This document shows, piece after piece, positions 1 to 9,711 of a stretch of DNA of 12,784 nucleotides. The stretch comes from Tetmemena sp. SeJ-2015 (lineage: Eukaryota > Ciliophora > Spirotrichea > Sporadotrichida > Oxytrichidae). The notes below the pieces were generated by a model, which had not been told where the DNA came from, ran no database searches, and was given only the letters and a program-made list of their open reading frames with translations. Within the stretch, counting starts at the first letter, position 1, and every line of letters starts with the position of its first letter. The position numbers and the translations under genes were made by a program. The stretch covers positions 1-12,784 of the forward strand of contig JAJKFJ010023758.1 of NCBI GenBank assembly GCA_027382625.1, read 5' to 3'.

Positions 1-1
1 C

Positions 2-160
2 TTGTTGCAAGGTCCGACAAGAACTCAAAATACACAATATAAGTTGGAAGATGATACCCAAAGTCATGACTGTGTAAAAGTGTGCTCGAAAATGGGTGAA
101 AATTGGGGACTTTTAAACTGGTGTCTTTATCCTTAAATTAAACAAGAATTGCCCCGATGA
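2..160 (+). CDS. probable 3' end of an unknown gene (partial)
   Basis: With TAA/TAG read as Gln, frame 2 is open from the window edge to a TGA at 158-160, about 52 codons. It includes a mixed, protein-like stretch, CVKVCSKMGENWGLLNW. Base composition is clearly less AT-rich than the 700 bases that follow, which suggests coding sequence. I recognise no family, and an IES could interrupt it. It could be the last MDS of a gene lying to the left. Confidence 0.35.
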
Positions 161-890
161 AAAAATTTAACCCTATAATTGATATCAACTTGAGAAGTAA
201 AAAAATTGAAGTCGGTGAAGCAAGAAAAAAATGAAGGAAAAATTTTGAGTGAAATCTAAATTTAAAAAATGGGGTAGTGATTTGAGAGTAGATAATTTTA
301 AGCATATGAAATTTGTAATAAATGTAATGATGAAATTTTAATAGTCGAAAATTTTAAGTGTATATAAGTCGGGTAATTTGCATGTGATTTAAGAGTCCAA
401 GTTACAAGTGGTTATATAATGATTGATTTAATTATTGATTAATTAAGTGTATATTTTAATTGTTTAAATTTTTTGAATTAAATTTGGGTTCGGGAAATTT
501 TTCCCTTTAATTTAATATTAAAAAAAATAGGATTTTTTTTAAAAAAATTGAATAAAAATTTTTTTAAAGAAAAATACTTTAATTCTATAAAAAAATGTTT
601 CTATTAAGTTAATAATTTTGTATTTTATTTTAAGTCGGTGCTATATTTGATTTAAACTTATTTATATATAAATTTTTTTGCTAATTCAAAACCAAAAAAA
701 CCAACCTAATTTCACTTATGAATAAGAATCTGAGGAATAAAAGAGTGTGAGCAAGAAAGATATATTAAAATGATATTGTGAGTGGAGTGGTGGGGCGTGT
801 TGGGCAAGTTAATAAGAAATAGTCTTTAATTTAGAGCGCTCATTGTATTAATTATTAATTAGCGAAGATATCCATATAAAGCGAGAGAAG
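161..890. other. AT-rich intergenic spacer upstream of VMA1
   Basis: About 730 bases of very AT-rich sequence with long A and T runs. No open frame with protein-like composition was seen on either strand, and no telomeric C4A4 repeat was seen. It presumably holds the promoter of the V-ATPase gene and the boundary between two macronuclear chromosomes, but no boundary signal could be identified. Confidence 0.5.
875..880 (+). promoter_or_regulatory. possible TATA-like element close to the VMA1 start
   Basis: TATAAA lies ten bases before the ATG at 891. Hypotrich genes often have very short leaders, so a core promoter element here is conceivable, but the spacer is AT-rich enough for chance matches. 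Confidence 0.2.
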
Positions 891-3141
<2,251 letters not shown>

Positions 3142-3903
3142 AGAACAACACACGCATCGTCTGCAAGCAGACGCCCATCGCACAAAGCTAGATAATATCT
3201 AAATCCTAATTTATTAAAGTGTTCGGGTATATAAGTGTCTCTTCTTCTCTTTCAAGTCTACACCTTTATCTATCTTTCTGGGTCAAATTAAATCTATGAA
3301 TCTTATAGCTCTTATTTTCCGCAATCATCACTAGTATGATTGAGGGGCGGGTTTTATGTATCTCTATATAACGAGTATTGAATGGTATTTAAATTTTAAA
3401 AATTAATGATAGCCTTGAATTTTAAACTTATAAACCTAGAAAATTAATGAGGCCCTCCTTGCTTTTAATAAAATATGTCTCTAATGAAGAAGCTGTAGTT
3501 CCGCGCATAAGAAGGGGCCTCTCAGTTAGTGTACTTAAACTACTCCAAAAAGAAATATCTAAATCAGATATAAATAAAAACTAATGCAAGTTTAGTTATT
3601 ATAGAGAAGAATTAGTGGACAATTGAAGTAGAAAGAAAAAAAAAACAGACAAATAAATAGGCAGGTGGTAAATAGAGCTGAGTGAATTTCGGGATTAAAT
3701 ATCTTTTATTATTATCATCACTGAGTATATAATTTAAATAATTGGTTGTCATTTTATAATCCTTCAAATAGCTAGTTAATTTATTAAAAATTAGCACAAA
3801 ACCCTCCCAATCCAACCTATATTATGGTTTTATTATTAGTTTGATATCATTTAGAATGAGCTGTGCTAAATTTAGCTCGATTAATGGTAAGCGAAAATTA
3901 GAC
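3142..3903. other. spacer between convergent VMA1 and CRAL-TRIO copy 1
   Basis: 760 bases downstream of both genes. No protein-like frame was seen on either strand. It presumably contains both 3' untranslated regions and a macronuclear chromosome boundary. No telomere repeat or clear polyadenylation signal can be assigned. Confidence 0.5.
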
Positions 3904-6627
3904 TCAGAAGATGTTGCAGCAGGATTTTTGGTTGCCAGCTGTGGTTCCCTTCCTTGAAGTAAGGGAAGAGGAAGAAGTAGACTGGGTGGCTTAGTCAGAG
4001 GGGAGCTTGATGCTCTTGAGTGGCTTGGATTTAGTCTTTCCGCCCTCTTTCTTAGCCTTTGGAGAGCGGTCGCTAGCTCCGCTGTCTGGTTTAATAGTTT
4101 CAATTTACTCTTGGCTGTCCTCTCTAGGAAGCTCGTATTTCTTTGATGAAGTTAGAAAATAAATAAGCATACGAGGACCAGTTTTTTATTTTTCATGTGA
4201 AGGTTATTAATCGATTGATTTATTAGTATCGAAGTACTGTTAAGCTTGTGGTTAAATGTCGTGGTCTTAAGATGGGTGCGACACACTATGCTCCACCTCG
4301 TCATCTTACAAGTCAGAGTCCAGTTCTTATAATTCCTCCAGTTGGCCTCTCTCGTGAGATAGGAACTCCACTTGGATTCTTTAAATCAATAAAAAGTTGG
4401 CTGTACTTTTCATTTTGAGATTCCGTCGTCAGAATGGAAAGAGTGTTTGAGCCTTTTGGTTGCAGAGAGGACTTGCAATTCGATATTCATTTCTGATCCA
4501 TACTTTCTGTTCTTAATGTCGTAGAAGTTAAAGCTGTTGTCATTATTCAAATAATTGCTATTCTAAAAATCTCTTTAATTTAGTAGTTATCATTTCTTGT
4601 CTATCTCTCTTTAGCGCCGAAATGGCTCTCTAAGGTGGTGGTCTATCTCAATTAGATTTGATTTTAAAAATAATGAATTTAAATTTCTCTATCTGAGTTG
4701 AAGCTCAGGTTTAGGGTAGTGATTTTTTCTCTCAGTCATCATGTCAAGTTCAAAGTCGAACTCGTCCTCCCCTCTTTCAGGTAATAAAATATTTCATTAA
4801 GTTTTTTAGTGAGGTATCTGTAGTCTCAATTGGTTACTTGGTTAAAAGTCATTCAATTACTCAACAAAATAGTTATAATTTTTTTTAAGTCTAAAAGTTC
4901 TAGTTTTAGTGATTCCTTCTCAGAGGCCTTAGGAGCACTGATAAACAAGGGCTTCTCCGCCAAGAATTACTCATAACAATTCAATTCAACTATACATGTT
5001 AAGTAGTAATTTATTTCTGCTCATAATTATCTGGGGAGACAATTTTGGACGGCACTGAATCGTATTCTCCAAATCAAAATACGAATATGAGTATTTATGA
5101 ACTTTTCTCCTTAAGGCATTCTGGGTGGCCACCAGTTGGGGCCTGCTCTGTCTTCACACTGACCTCCGTACTTTTACTGAAGTTGAGCGGGTGCCACAAG
5201 TCTTTGGAGTTCGGCGCAAGTATTTTGCCTTTGAATGAAAACTTTCTTCTTAGTCACGTTGTCAATGAATAGTTGAATCTTATAAAGTGCGTCATCATAA
5301 AATTGAGTAGTTGTATTTATAGAGATATTTGAATGGACTACCACAAGAAGTTAAATGTCTTGTTCACATTCACGATGAATACTTAAGAATATAAAAAAGT
5401 TTTGATGATTCGCTTGTTTACAGATTATTTTTGAATACGGTGGCAGAGGAGCAGCGATACTGATTTTAAAAGGCCTCAAGGAAGATTTTAAGAGTCTACA
5501 GTAATCAAATTAGTTTCAATGAATACTTGGTTTGAATAAGCTTTGACAAATTATTGGTCAGATAGGTGGGCGGGGGTCTTTTATTAAGGGAATTCCGTTT
5601 AATTAAAGTCGGAGACTTGTTAAGAAGGAGGAGGGGGGCACTTACTTTAAAAGGGACTGAGAGCAGACCCATGTTCTCCATATCAGCCACGATCAGCCAG
5701 TTCTCAATCTAGCCAGGCAAGAAGAAGTTTAAACTCAAATAAAAAGTAATGTGAAGTGGAAATTTATGATATGAGTTCTCTCTGATATACTCCATCATAA
5801 AGGTGCAGGCTGTGATTGCTTCTTGTGTCTCTGGCATTGGCTATAAATAGTTTTTGAGAACACGTCATATCACTCATGACAATAACATAAGTTAAAATTG
5901 TAAATAAGTCTATTGAATTTAGCTCATGATAGAGTATTAAAGTGAAAGGCACAATATAGTGAATTAAATATTGGCCGGAACCTTAGTCTTGAAGCTAGTC
6001 ACCTCTTACTTACGTTCATTTAAAACATGAAGACGATAAAAAACTGGCTTATTAAATTTGAGCAAGGACCCTTGGCTGGAGGTGTATGATGGGTCTGAAG
6101 TTCCTGTCTCGGCCGTTGACGTACAAAAATCCCGAACACTATAAGTTTAATTAGCTTTGTGAACTTTGAAAGGAAGTGTCTTGTAGAATTTGATAGTGTG
6201 AAGGATAGAAAGATAGAAGCAAAGCACTTACCACAACTTTTTCCATCATAGAGTTCAGCTTCAAGGGGAAGTCATTCCAAAATATATGTGTCTGACATTT
6301 ACTTATTTCACTCTTGTGATTGATTGGCCCTCCAGGCGATTTGCTTTTTTATGAAAGACAAAGTCCTCTTGTTATTGTAGCCGGCGGCTTGGATGTTTCT
6401 GAGCATTTCTTCCTCTGGGTAGCTAAAAGTGGATATTAAGAACTCCGTTTTTATGAAGCAATTAGTGCTATCCTAAGCAATTCCTCACTCAGCAGTGCTC
6501 TGTGAGAGAATGAAGGTATTAGCTTTGAGATTGAAGGGGGAAGCTATTTTTAGACTTACGTATCGGGGAGGGTGATTTTTTGGTCAACTAAGTAGGCTCT
6601 GAACTTTTCAAGAGCTTTCTACTCCAT
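3904..6627 (-). CDS. CRAL-TRIO (Sec14-like) lipid-binding protein, copy 1, germline form
   Basis: Likely lipid-binding or transfer protein at the cytosolic face of membranes. Read from ATG 6627 with TAA/TAG as Gln, it starts MEQKALEKFRAYLVDQKITL. The CRAL-TRIO N-terminal helix is YPEEEMLRNIQAAGYNNKR. The lipid-binding core follows: SGFLYVNGRDRNFRPII, ACTFMMEYIRENFFLPGQIE, NWLIVADMENMGLLSVPFK, LKIFLEAFQNQYRC, FNFLWQSIQLFIDNVTKKK, LVAPAQLQQKYGG and WWPPRMPQGEK. A charged, low-complexity tail of about 200 residues ends NQKSCCNIF at TGA 3904-3906. Eleven IESs and at least four introns were resolved, giving about 505 codons. The part at 5841-6013 (about 24 codons) is not resolved. The start is set by the first in-frame ATG and lacks the N-terminal extension of copy 2. 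The specific lipid is unknown. Confidence 0.88.
4143..4214 (-). other. IES in copy 1, pointer ATCAA
   Basis: On the minus strand ATCAA lies at 4219-4215 and 4147-4143; 72 bp. Removal joins FDTNKS to KKYELPRED in frame. Confidence 0.75.
4375..4418 (-). other. IES in copy 1, pointer GAATC
   Basis: GAATC (minus) at 4423-4419 and 4379-4375; 44 bp. The insert begins with codons leading to a TGA at 4412-4410. Removal bypasses that stop and joins SDDGI to QVEFLSHERGQLEELQEL. Confidence 0.8.
4540..4589 (-). other. IES in copy 1, pointer AATGA
   Basis: AATGA (minus) at 4594-4590 and 4544-4540; 50 bp. Removal joins KERQTRN to DNSFNFYDIKNRKYG in frame. Confidence 0.8.
4642..4687 (-). other. IES in copy 1, pointer AGATAGA
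   Basis: Seven-base repeat AGATAGA (minus) at 4694-4688 and 4648-4642; 46 bp. Removal gives KPELQLRQTTTLESHFG in frame. Confidence 0.85.
4782..4891 (-). other. IES in copy 1, pointer TTA
   Basis: TTA (minus) at 4894-4892 and 4784-4782; 110 bp containing in-frame TGA. Removal gives SLKLELLPERGEDEFDFEL. The three-base pointer is short, but the phase is right and both sides are clearly coding. Confidence 0.65.
4952..5101 (-). other. IES in copy 1, pointer AAG
   Basis: AAG (minus) at 5104-5102 and 4954-4952; 150 bp with in-frame TGA. Removal gives WWPPRMPQGEKPLFISAPKA. A longer repeat, GGAGAA, is also present but gives a frame ending in TGA after a few codons, so AAG is preferred. Confidence 0.65.
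5273..5328 (-). other. IES in copy 1, pointer ATTCAA
   Basis: ATTCAA (minus) at 5334-5329 and 5278-5273; 56 bp with in-frame TGA. Removal gives FNFLWQSIQLFIDNVTKKK, matching copy 2 (FQFLWSTVQTFLETHTKKK), which has no insert here. Confidence 0.93.
5376..5431 (-). other. IES in copy 1, pointer GTATTCA
   Basis: GTATTCA (minus) at 5438-5432 and 5382-5376; 56 bp. Removal gives CSSATVFIVNVNKTF, which aligns with CTSARVFIVNVSGTF of copy 2. Copy 2 has an IES at the same codon. Confidence 0.94.
5496..5645 (-). other. intron of copy 1 after SVPFK
   Basis: 150 bases, GTAAGT donor and CTGTAG acceptor on the minus strand, phase 0. Splicing gives SVPFK-TLKIFL. Copy 2 has an intron at the identical codon boundary (8416-8520), which supports a true intron rather than an IES. 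Confidence 0.92.
5726..5773 (-). other. IES in copy 1, pointer AACT
   Basis: AACT (minus) at 5777-5774 and 5729-5726; 48 bp. Removal gives MMEYIRENFFLPGQIENW. The equivalent insert of copy 2 is about nine bases upstream with a different pointer. Confidence 0.92.
5841..6013 (-). other. unresolved intron-exon-intron segment of copy 1
   Basis: By comparison with copy 2 this interval should hold an intron starting GTAAGT at 6013, an exon of about 24 codons, and an intron ending TTATAG at 5841. A frame containing HYIVPFTLILYHELNSI is loosely like KYIMQPFNEQYIQQI of copy 2. The inner borders cannot be fixed, and an IES may be nested here. Confidence 0.5.
6018..6055 (-). other. IES in copy 1, pointer AAAT
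   Basis: AAAT (minus) at 6059-6056 and 6021-6018; 38 bp. Removal gives LQPRVLAQMN followed by a GTAAGT donor, matching RPRVLAEMK before the intron in copy 2. Confidence 0.75.
6139..6231 (-). other. intron of copy 1 before SGFLY
   Basis: 93 bases, GTAAGT donor and TTATAG acceptor, phase 0. It joins MMEKVV to CSGFLYVNG. The position matches the copy 2 intron at 8974-9027. Confidence 0.9.
6276..6330 (-). other. IES in copy 1, pointer TGGA
   Basis: TGGA (minus) at 6334-6331 and 6279-6276; 55 bp with in-frame TGA. Removal gives KKQIAWNDFPLKL. Copy 2 has an IES directly after the same Trp codon. Confidence 0.88.
6423..6559 (-). other. intron of copy 1 inside the N-terminal domain
   Basis: 137 bases, GTAAGT donor and CTTTTAG acceptor, phase 2. 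Splicing gives ITLPDTYPEEEMLRNIQ, the same length as LSLPKGFRDEEILRNLQ from copy 2, whose 33 bp intron is at the same place. Confidence 0.85.
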
Positions 6628-6806
6628 TAAAATATTTTCATGATCAAGTGAATTAATAAAAATTGAGAGATTTAAACTTTGGTATGGGCAGATGAATTTA
6701 AATAGGCTGTAAATCATATAGGGTAGTTAATTTTGTCTTCTGTATTTGACACTACTAGGTGGCTTGATCTTACTCGTTACTTCTTCAAAATATTATAAAT
6801 AAGGAA
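6628..6806. other. short spacer between the tandem CRAL-TRIO copies
   Basis: Only 179 AT-rich bases separate the TGA of copy 2 from the ATG of copy 1. No ORF or telomere repeat was seen. The two could lie on separate macronuclear chromosomes or share one two-gene chromosome. Confidence 0.5.
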
Positions 6807-9711
6807 TCATATACTCAAAAATATTGAACAGCAAGCACATTTTTAGGATTTGGCATCTCTATTTGCAGCGATGCCTGGCTTTTTAGCATCATCATCTGAT
6901 GTTGGCTTAAAACTTGTTACTCTTGTAGCTCCTCCCGTCTCAATATGACTATAAGTTGTTTAAACTTTAGATTTATTTTATATGACTAGAGACCTTCTAG
7001 CCGCTAGCATGGGAGGGACTGTTATCATAGATAGAATTTGCTCCAGCTGCATTTTAGGTGCCTCCGTTCCTCTTACTTGGGCTCTGGCTGTTATCATTGT
7101 GAAAATTTGGACTTTGTTTTGCAAAGGGGCTTCCTTGTTACTACTAATTATAGGTATAAATTATCATATCATACAGTCATTTTTAACCTACGCTTTCATC
7201 TCTGAGTAGGTTTTATCATCTAAACTATAACAAATAAGATATTATATACTTATTAAGATCTAGATTCTTGGAGTGAAACTCAATTTATATGTGCTCATTA
7301 GAGACTATAGATCCCTGGGAATTTTTTCTTCCGCTTTTGTAGTCAACAAAAACAATAGATATAAATTCTTGTATGTATTTAATTTGAAGTAGTTAATTGG
7401 ATCAGTGATTAACAATTCCTCGTTCATGAGTTGGTTTTACCTCTCTTAGGCAGCTCTCAAAGTAGCACCCAGCTTCAATTCTCGCAGACCTTGGCCGTCG
7501 TTGCGACACACACCCTCCCCGTCTTCTTGTCGCTCATATTGCTAGATCTTTGCAGTTTCCACTTCACACAATATATATTATGAAGAACGACATAGTTTAT
7601 TAAACTTCAGTGATTCTAAAGTTTTCAGCTATAGAGATAGAAAATAGAGTCTATAGAAAATTTTCATCGTCTGTGCGCATGTCAAAATCTTCACCAGGTC
7701 CGAAGCTTCTACGATCTTAGTGCAGTCTTAAACCATCTGCTTAATCTGAGTCAACTTGTATTCTTAGTTGATTCTTATAAATAAAATGTTATAATATTAT
7801 TTTAGATAGTTTAATTCTCCTGATGAGAGAAACTTTTCCTCTCCTCTGGGTGGAGACTAAGTTAAATGCCCATATTTTCAGGATTATTCAAACCATTGAA
7901 AGTCGGCTTAAATATAATGAATCTATAAAGATGTGTTATTTAGGCTCTTACTCTATGACTGGCCTCCTTTTATAGAGTGGGTTCTACTACAGTAAGTTTT
8001 CATATTCATCCTCCTCCACAAGTTTATGCATGAATGGATCACAGTCGCCCTCTGGCATCTTAGGAGGCCACCAAACTAAATATAATCCCCTCTCTTTATA
8101 CTAAAATTTATTTTAAACTTTTTCAACATTAGTAGCTGTGCCTCCAAACTTTTGTTGTAACTGATTTGGCGCAACTAGTGCCTTCAGCTCATCAGTTGTG
8201 TTGTGCTTGGTTATTTGAATTTTCTTTTTAGTGTGCGTTTCTAGGAAAGTTTGCACAGTCGACCATAAGAATTAAAAGGTCCCTGATACGTTTACAATCC
8301 ATAAAAATTATCATAAGAAAAAAGTTGAAATTTAATCATAATTGAATTGAATGAAGACTCTTGCTGAGGTGCAACGGTACTAATTTTAGAAGGTCTCAAG
8401 GAAGATTTTTAGTTTCTAAATAAACAAAATTAGGACTCAATCTTAATTGAAGTAGTAGATTTTAAATTTAGAGTGTTTATTTGGAATGATTGATTGACTG
8501 ATCTCATCTTAATCACTTACTTTAAAAGGCACGCTCATCAAACCCATGTGTTCCAAATCAGCTATCACCACCCAGTTTTCGATTTGACCTGGAAGGAAAA
8601 AGTTTTCTCTAATGTCAAATAATAAGAGCAAAAAATTATTTTTTTAATGTACTCCATCATAAAGGTGCAGGCAACGATTCCTTCATGGGGCTCAGGACTC
8701 GGCTAAAATAAATTTTAAACATCAAAATTATCAAAATGTCTTAAGAAAGTTAATACTATTTGCTGGATATATTGCTCGTTAAATGGCTGCATGATGTATT
8801 TTCTATCACAGTTTCGTTCACCAAGACGCTAAGTCTCCCAAAATAAAAATGAAGTGACTCTATTTCAAACTTCTAATTTGGCTTACCTTCATTTCAGCAA
8901 GCACTCGCGGCCTCAGATTTATAATGGGTCTGAAGTTCTTATCCCTCCCGTGTACATACAAGAACCCACTTTTCTAAATTAAATTAGCTTAGATGAAAAC
9001 AGTCGTGCGAATTCAAAAATGGCTTACAATAATCCTTTCCATAACTGTTGTCAACTTTAATGGGAATTCGTTCTTTCTAAAAATGACAAATACTATGAGA
9101 ATGAATGCATGATAAATTTTTTCTCCAGTCTATTGACCTCTACATGTTGTGGAATGCTTTCTTGTGGTTGAATTGTGCAGCCTGTAGATTTCTCAGTATT
9201 TCCTCATCGCGGAATCTATATATAGTTTAAAGTGTCTATCGAATTTACCCTTTGGGCAAAGAGAGGTTGTGATGCTGCATATAGGTTTTGAACTAGTCAA
9301 TGTGAGTCTACTACATCAATAATATACATAATTATTTTATAATTGAAATTTAGTTTTATTTAGTTTCTACTCCCAGTCCATCCATGTTTATCCTCCGTAA
9401 AAGATTAGTCTTTGCTGATGCTTGTCGCAGGTAAATATTCTGTCCTCCTCTACACACTCATTCTAAATACAATCACTCTCCACAATATTTTATATTCATG
9501 ATTAAAGGGAGGGTTGTGGCTTACCGGCAGGGTTAAATCTGTAGGCAATCTCTGGAAGCTTCGATTGCTCAAACACCTAGCACAGATAAACTCTTCACAC
9601 ACTTATAATAATAATCATACTAGTATTTTGAGTTTACTGATGGTCGGGTGCGATGTTGGAGAGGGAATTGTTATAGAAGTAGGGTGGGTTTTGTTATTGC
9701 TGTGAGTTCAT
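6807..9711 (-). CDS. CRAL-TRIO (Sec14-like) lipid-binding protein, copy 2, germline form
   Basis: Paralogue of copy 1 with the same expected lipid-binding role. From ATG 9711 it has a Q/N-rich extension (MNSQQQQNPPYFYNN, RRINMDGLGVETHIDQFK). Then come the CRAL-TRIO N-terminal helix (FRDEEILRNLQAAQFNHKKA) and the core (SGFLYVHGRDKNFRPII, ACTFMMEYIRENFFLPGQ, NWVVIADLEHMGLMSVPFK, LKIFLETFQNQYRC, LVAPNQLQQKFGGTATN, WWPPKMPEGD). A Q/N/S-rich tail ends KSQKCACCSIFLSI at TGA 6809-6807. Removing twelve IESs and five introns leaves 1,695 nt, exactly 565 codons with the stop, a strong check on the map. Many TAA/TAG codons stand for Gln, for example TAGTAG in LLQQNPLYK. Family is sure; the ligand is unknown. 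Confidence 0.92.
6943..6979 (-). other. IES in copy 2, nine-base pointer TAGTCATAT
   Basis: TAGTCATAT (minus) at 6988-6980 and 6951-6943; 37 bp. Removal gives ASGQKVSSHIETGGATRV in frame. Confidence 0.9.
7138..7436 (-). other. IES in copy 2, about 299 bp, short pointer
   Basis: AT-rich insert between the coding pieces ending LRAAQERQ and starting QGSPFAKQSPNF. TAA (minus) at 7439-7437 and 7140-7138 gives an in-frame join. An AAC repeat nearby gives an alternative in the same phase, so the border is uncertain by a few codons. Confidence 0.65.
7556..7661 (-). other. IES in copy 2, pointer GAAA
   Basis: GAAA (minus) at 7665-7662 and 7559-7556; 106 bp. Removal gives FDMRTDDETAKIQQYERQED in frame. 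Confidence 0.78.
7741..7810 (-). other. IES in copy 2, pointer ATTAA
   Basis: ATTAA (minus) at 7815-7811 and 7745-7741; 70 bp. Removal gives KSFSHQENQADGLRLHQD; the pointer itself contains a TAA Gln codon. Confidence 0.8.
7909..7925 (-). other. very short IES in copy 2, pointer TTTA
   Basis: TTTA (minus) at 7929-7926 and 7912-7909. The excised unit is only 17 bp. Removal gives PKQHIFKPTFNGLNNPEN; without removal the frame meets TGA shortly after. Confidence 0.75.
8073..8114 (-). other. IES in copy 2, pointer AGTTT
   Basis: AGTTT (minus) at 8119-8115 and 8077-8073; 42 bp. Removal gives GGTATNVEKVWWPPKMPEGD. Copy 1 has no insert at this place. Confidence 0.9.
8296..8349 (-). other. IES in copy 2, pointer ATT
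   Basis: ATT (minus) at 8352-8350 and 8298-8296; 54 bp. Removal gives SARVFIVNVSGTFQFLW. Same site as the GTATTCA-bounded IES of copy 1. Confidence 0.85.
8416..8520 (-). other. intron of copy 2 after SVPFK
   Basis: 105 bases, GTAAGT donor and TATTTAG acceptor, phase 0, giving SVPFK-KLKIFLETF. Same position as the 150 bp intron of copy 1. Confidence 0.92.
8610..8644 (-). other. IES in copy 2, pointer ACATTA
   Basis: ACATTA (minus) at 8650-8645 and 8615-8610; 35 bp. Removal gives FMMEYIRENFFLPGQIENW, nearly identical to copy 1. Confidence 0.95.
8703..8756 (-). other. intron of copy 2 before PSPEPHEG
   Basis: 54 bases, GTATTA donor and TTTTAG acceptor, phase 0, joining YIQQI to PSPEPHEGIVACTF. 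The acceptor position matches copy 1 (PMPETQEAITACTF). Confidence 0.82.
8829..8886 (-). other. intron of copy 2 after VLAEMK
   Basis: 58 bases, GTAAGC donor and ACTTAG acceptor, phase 0, joining VLAEMK to RLGERNCDRKYIMQPF. The donor position matches copy 1 after VLAQMN. Confidence 0.82.
8974..9027 (-). other. intron of copy 2 before SGFLY
   Basis: 54 bases, GTAAGC donor and ATTTAG acceptor, phase 0. Splicing gives LTTVMERII-KSGFLYVHG, aligning residue by residue with LNSMMEKVV-CSGFLYVNG of copy 1. Confidence 0.92.
9074..9119 (-). other. IES in copy 2, pointer AGAAA
   Basis: AGAAA (minus) at 9124-9120 and 9078-9074; 46 bp. Removal gives SIDWRKNEFPLKLTTVM. Same site as the TGGA-bounded IES of copy 1, with the pointer shifted by a few bases. 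Confidence 0.92.
9216..9248 (-). other. 33 bp intron of copy 2 in the N-terminal domain
   Basis: GTAAAT donor and ATATAG acceptor, phase 2. It is 33 nt with no in-frame TGA, so it could be read through as 11 extra codons. Splicing gives SLPKGFRDEEILRNLQ, equal in length to copy 1, so an intron is preferred. Confidence 0.75.
9305..9361 (-). other. IES in copy 2, pointer ACT
   Basis: ACT (minus) at 9364-9362 and 9307-9305; 57 bp. Removal gives MDGLGVETHIDQFKTYMQ in frame. A longer repeat AGTAGA is present but out of phase. Confidence 0.7.
9427..9526 (-). other. IES in copy 2, pointer CCTGC
   Basis: CCTGC (minus) at 9531-9527 and 9431-9427; 100 bp. Removal gives LPTDLTLRQASAKTNLLRRI in frame. 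The donor-like GTAAG inside has no matching acceptor that keeps the frame. Confidence 0.78.
9577..9619 (-). other. IES in copy 2, pointer CTAG
   Basis: CTAG at 9620-9623 and 9577-9580; 43 bp with in-frame TGA. Removal joins HQQTQNT to RCLSNRSFQRL. Confidence 0.78.

Noticed and set aside
3822..4103. Minus-strand ORF of 93 codons under the standard code
   Set aside because: It is a shadow of the C-terminal tail of CRAL-TRIO copy 1, which runs in another minus frame and ends SCCNIF at 3904.
4410..4412. TGA (minus) as the stop of copy 1
   Set aside because: It lies inside a pointer-bounded IES (GAATC); beyond it the frame continues through two more clearly coding segments to a tail that matches the end of copy 2.
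5045..5272. Plus-strand ORF of 75 codons
   Set aside because: The minus strand here encodes conserved CRAL-TRIO sequence (LVAPAQLQQKYGG, WWPPRMPQG); the plus frame has no family features.
5764..5952. Minus-strand ORF of 62 codons as a separate small gene
   Set aside because: It spans an intron or IES region of copy 1 and reads the conserved ACTFMMEY exon in the wrong frame.
6436..6555. IES with TAA pointer in the N-terminal part of copy 1
   Set aside because: The repeat copies are in different codon phases. A GTAAGT-CTTTTAG intron (6423-6559) gives the correct length and matches copy 2.
6982..7209. Plus-strand ORF with hydrophobic residues
   Set aside because: Antisense to the Q/N/S-rich tail of copy 2, which joins in frame to pieces on both sides.
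8974..9027. This insert of copy 2 as an IES with a TTA pointer
   Set aside because: That reading needed the upstream exon in the frame IPIKVDNSYGK. The frame FPLKLTTVMERII matches copy 1 residue for residue and makes the insert a phase-0 GT-AG intron at a conserved position.
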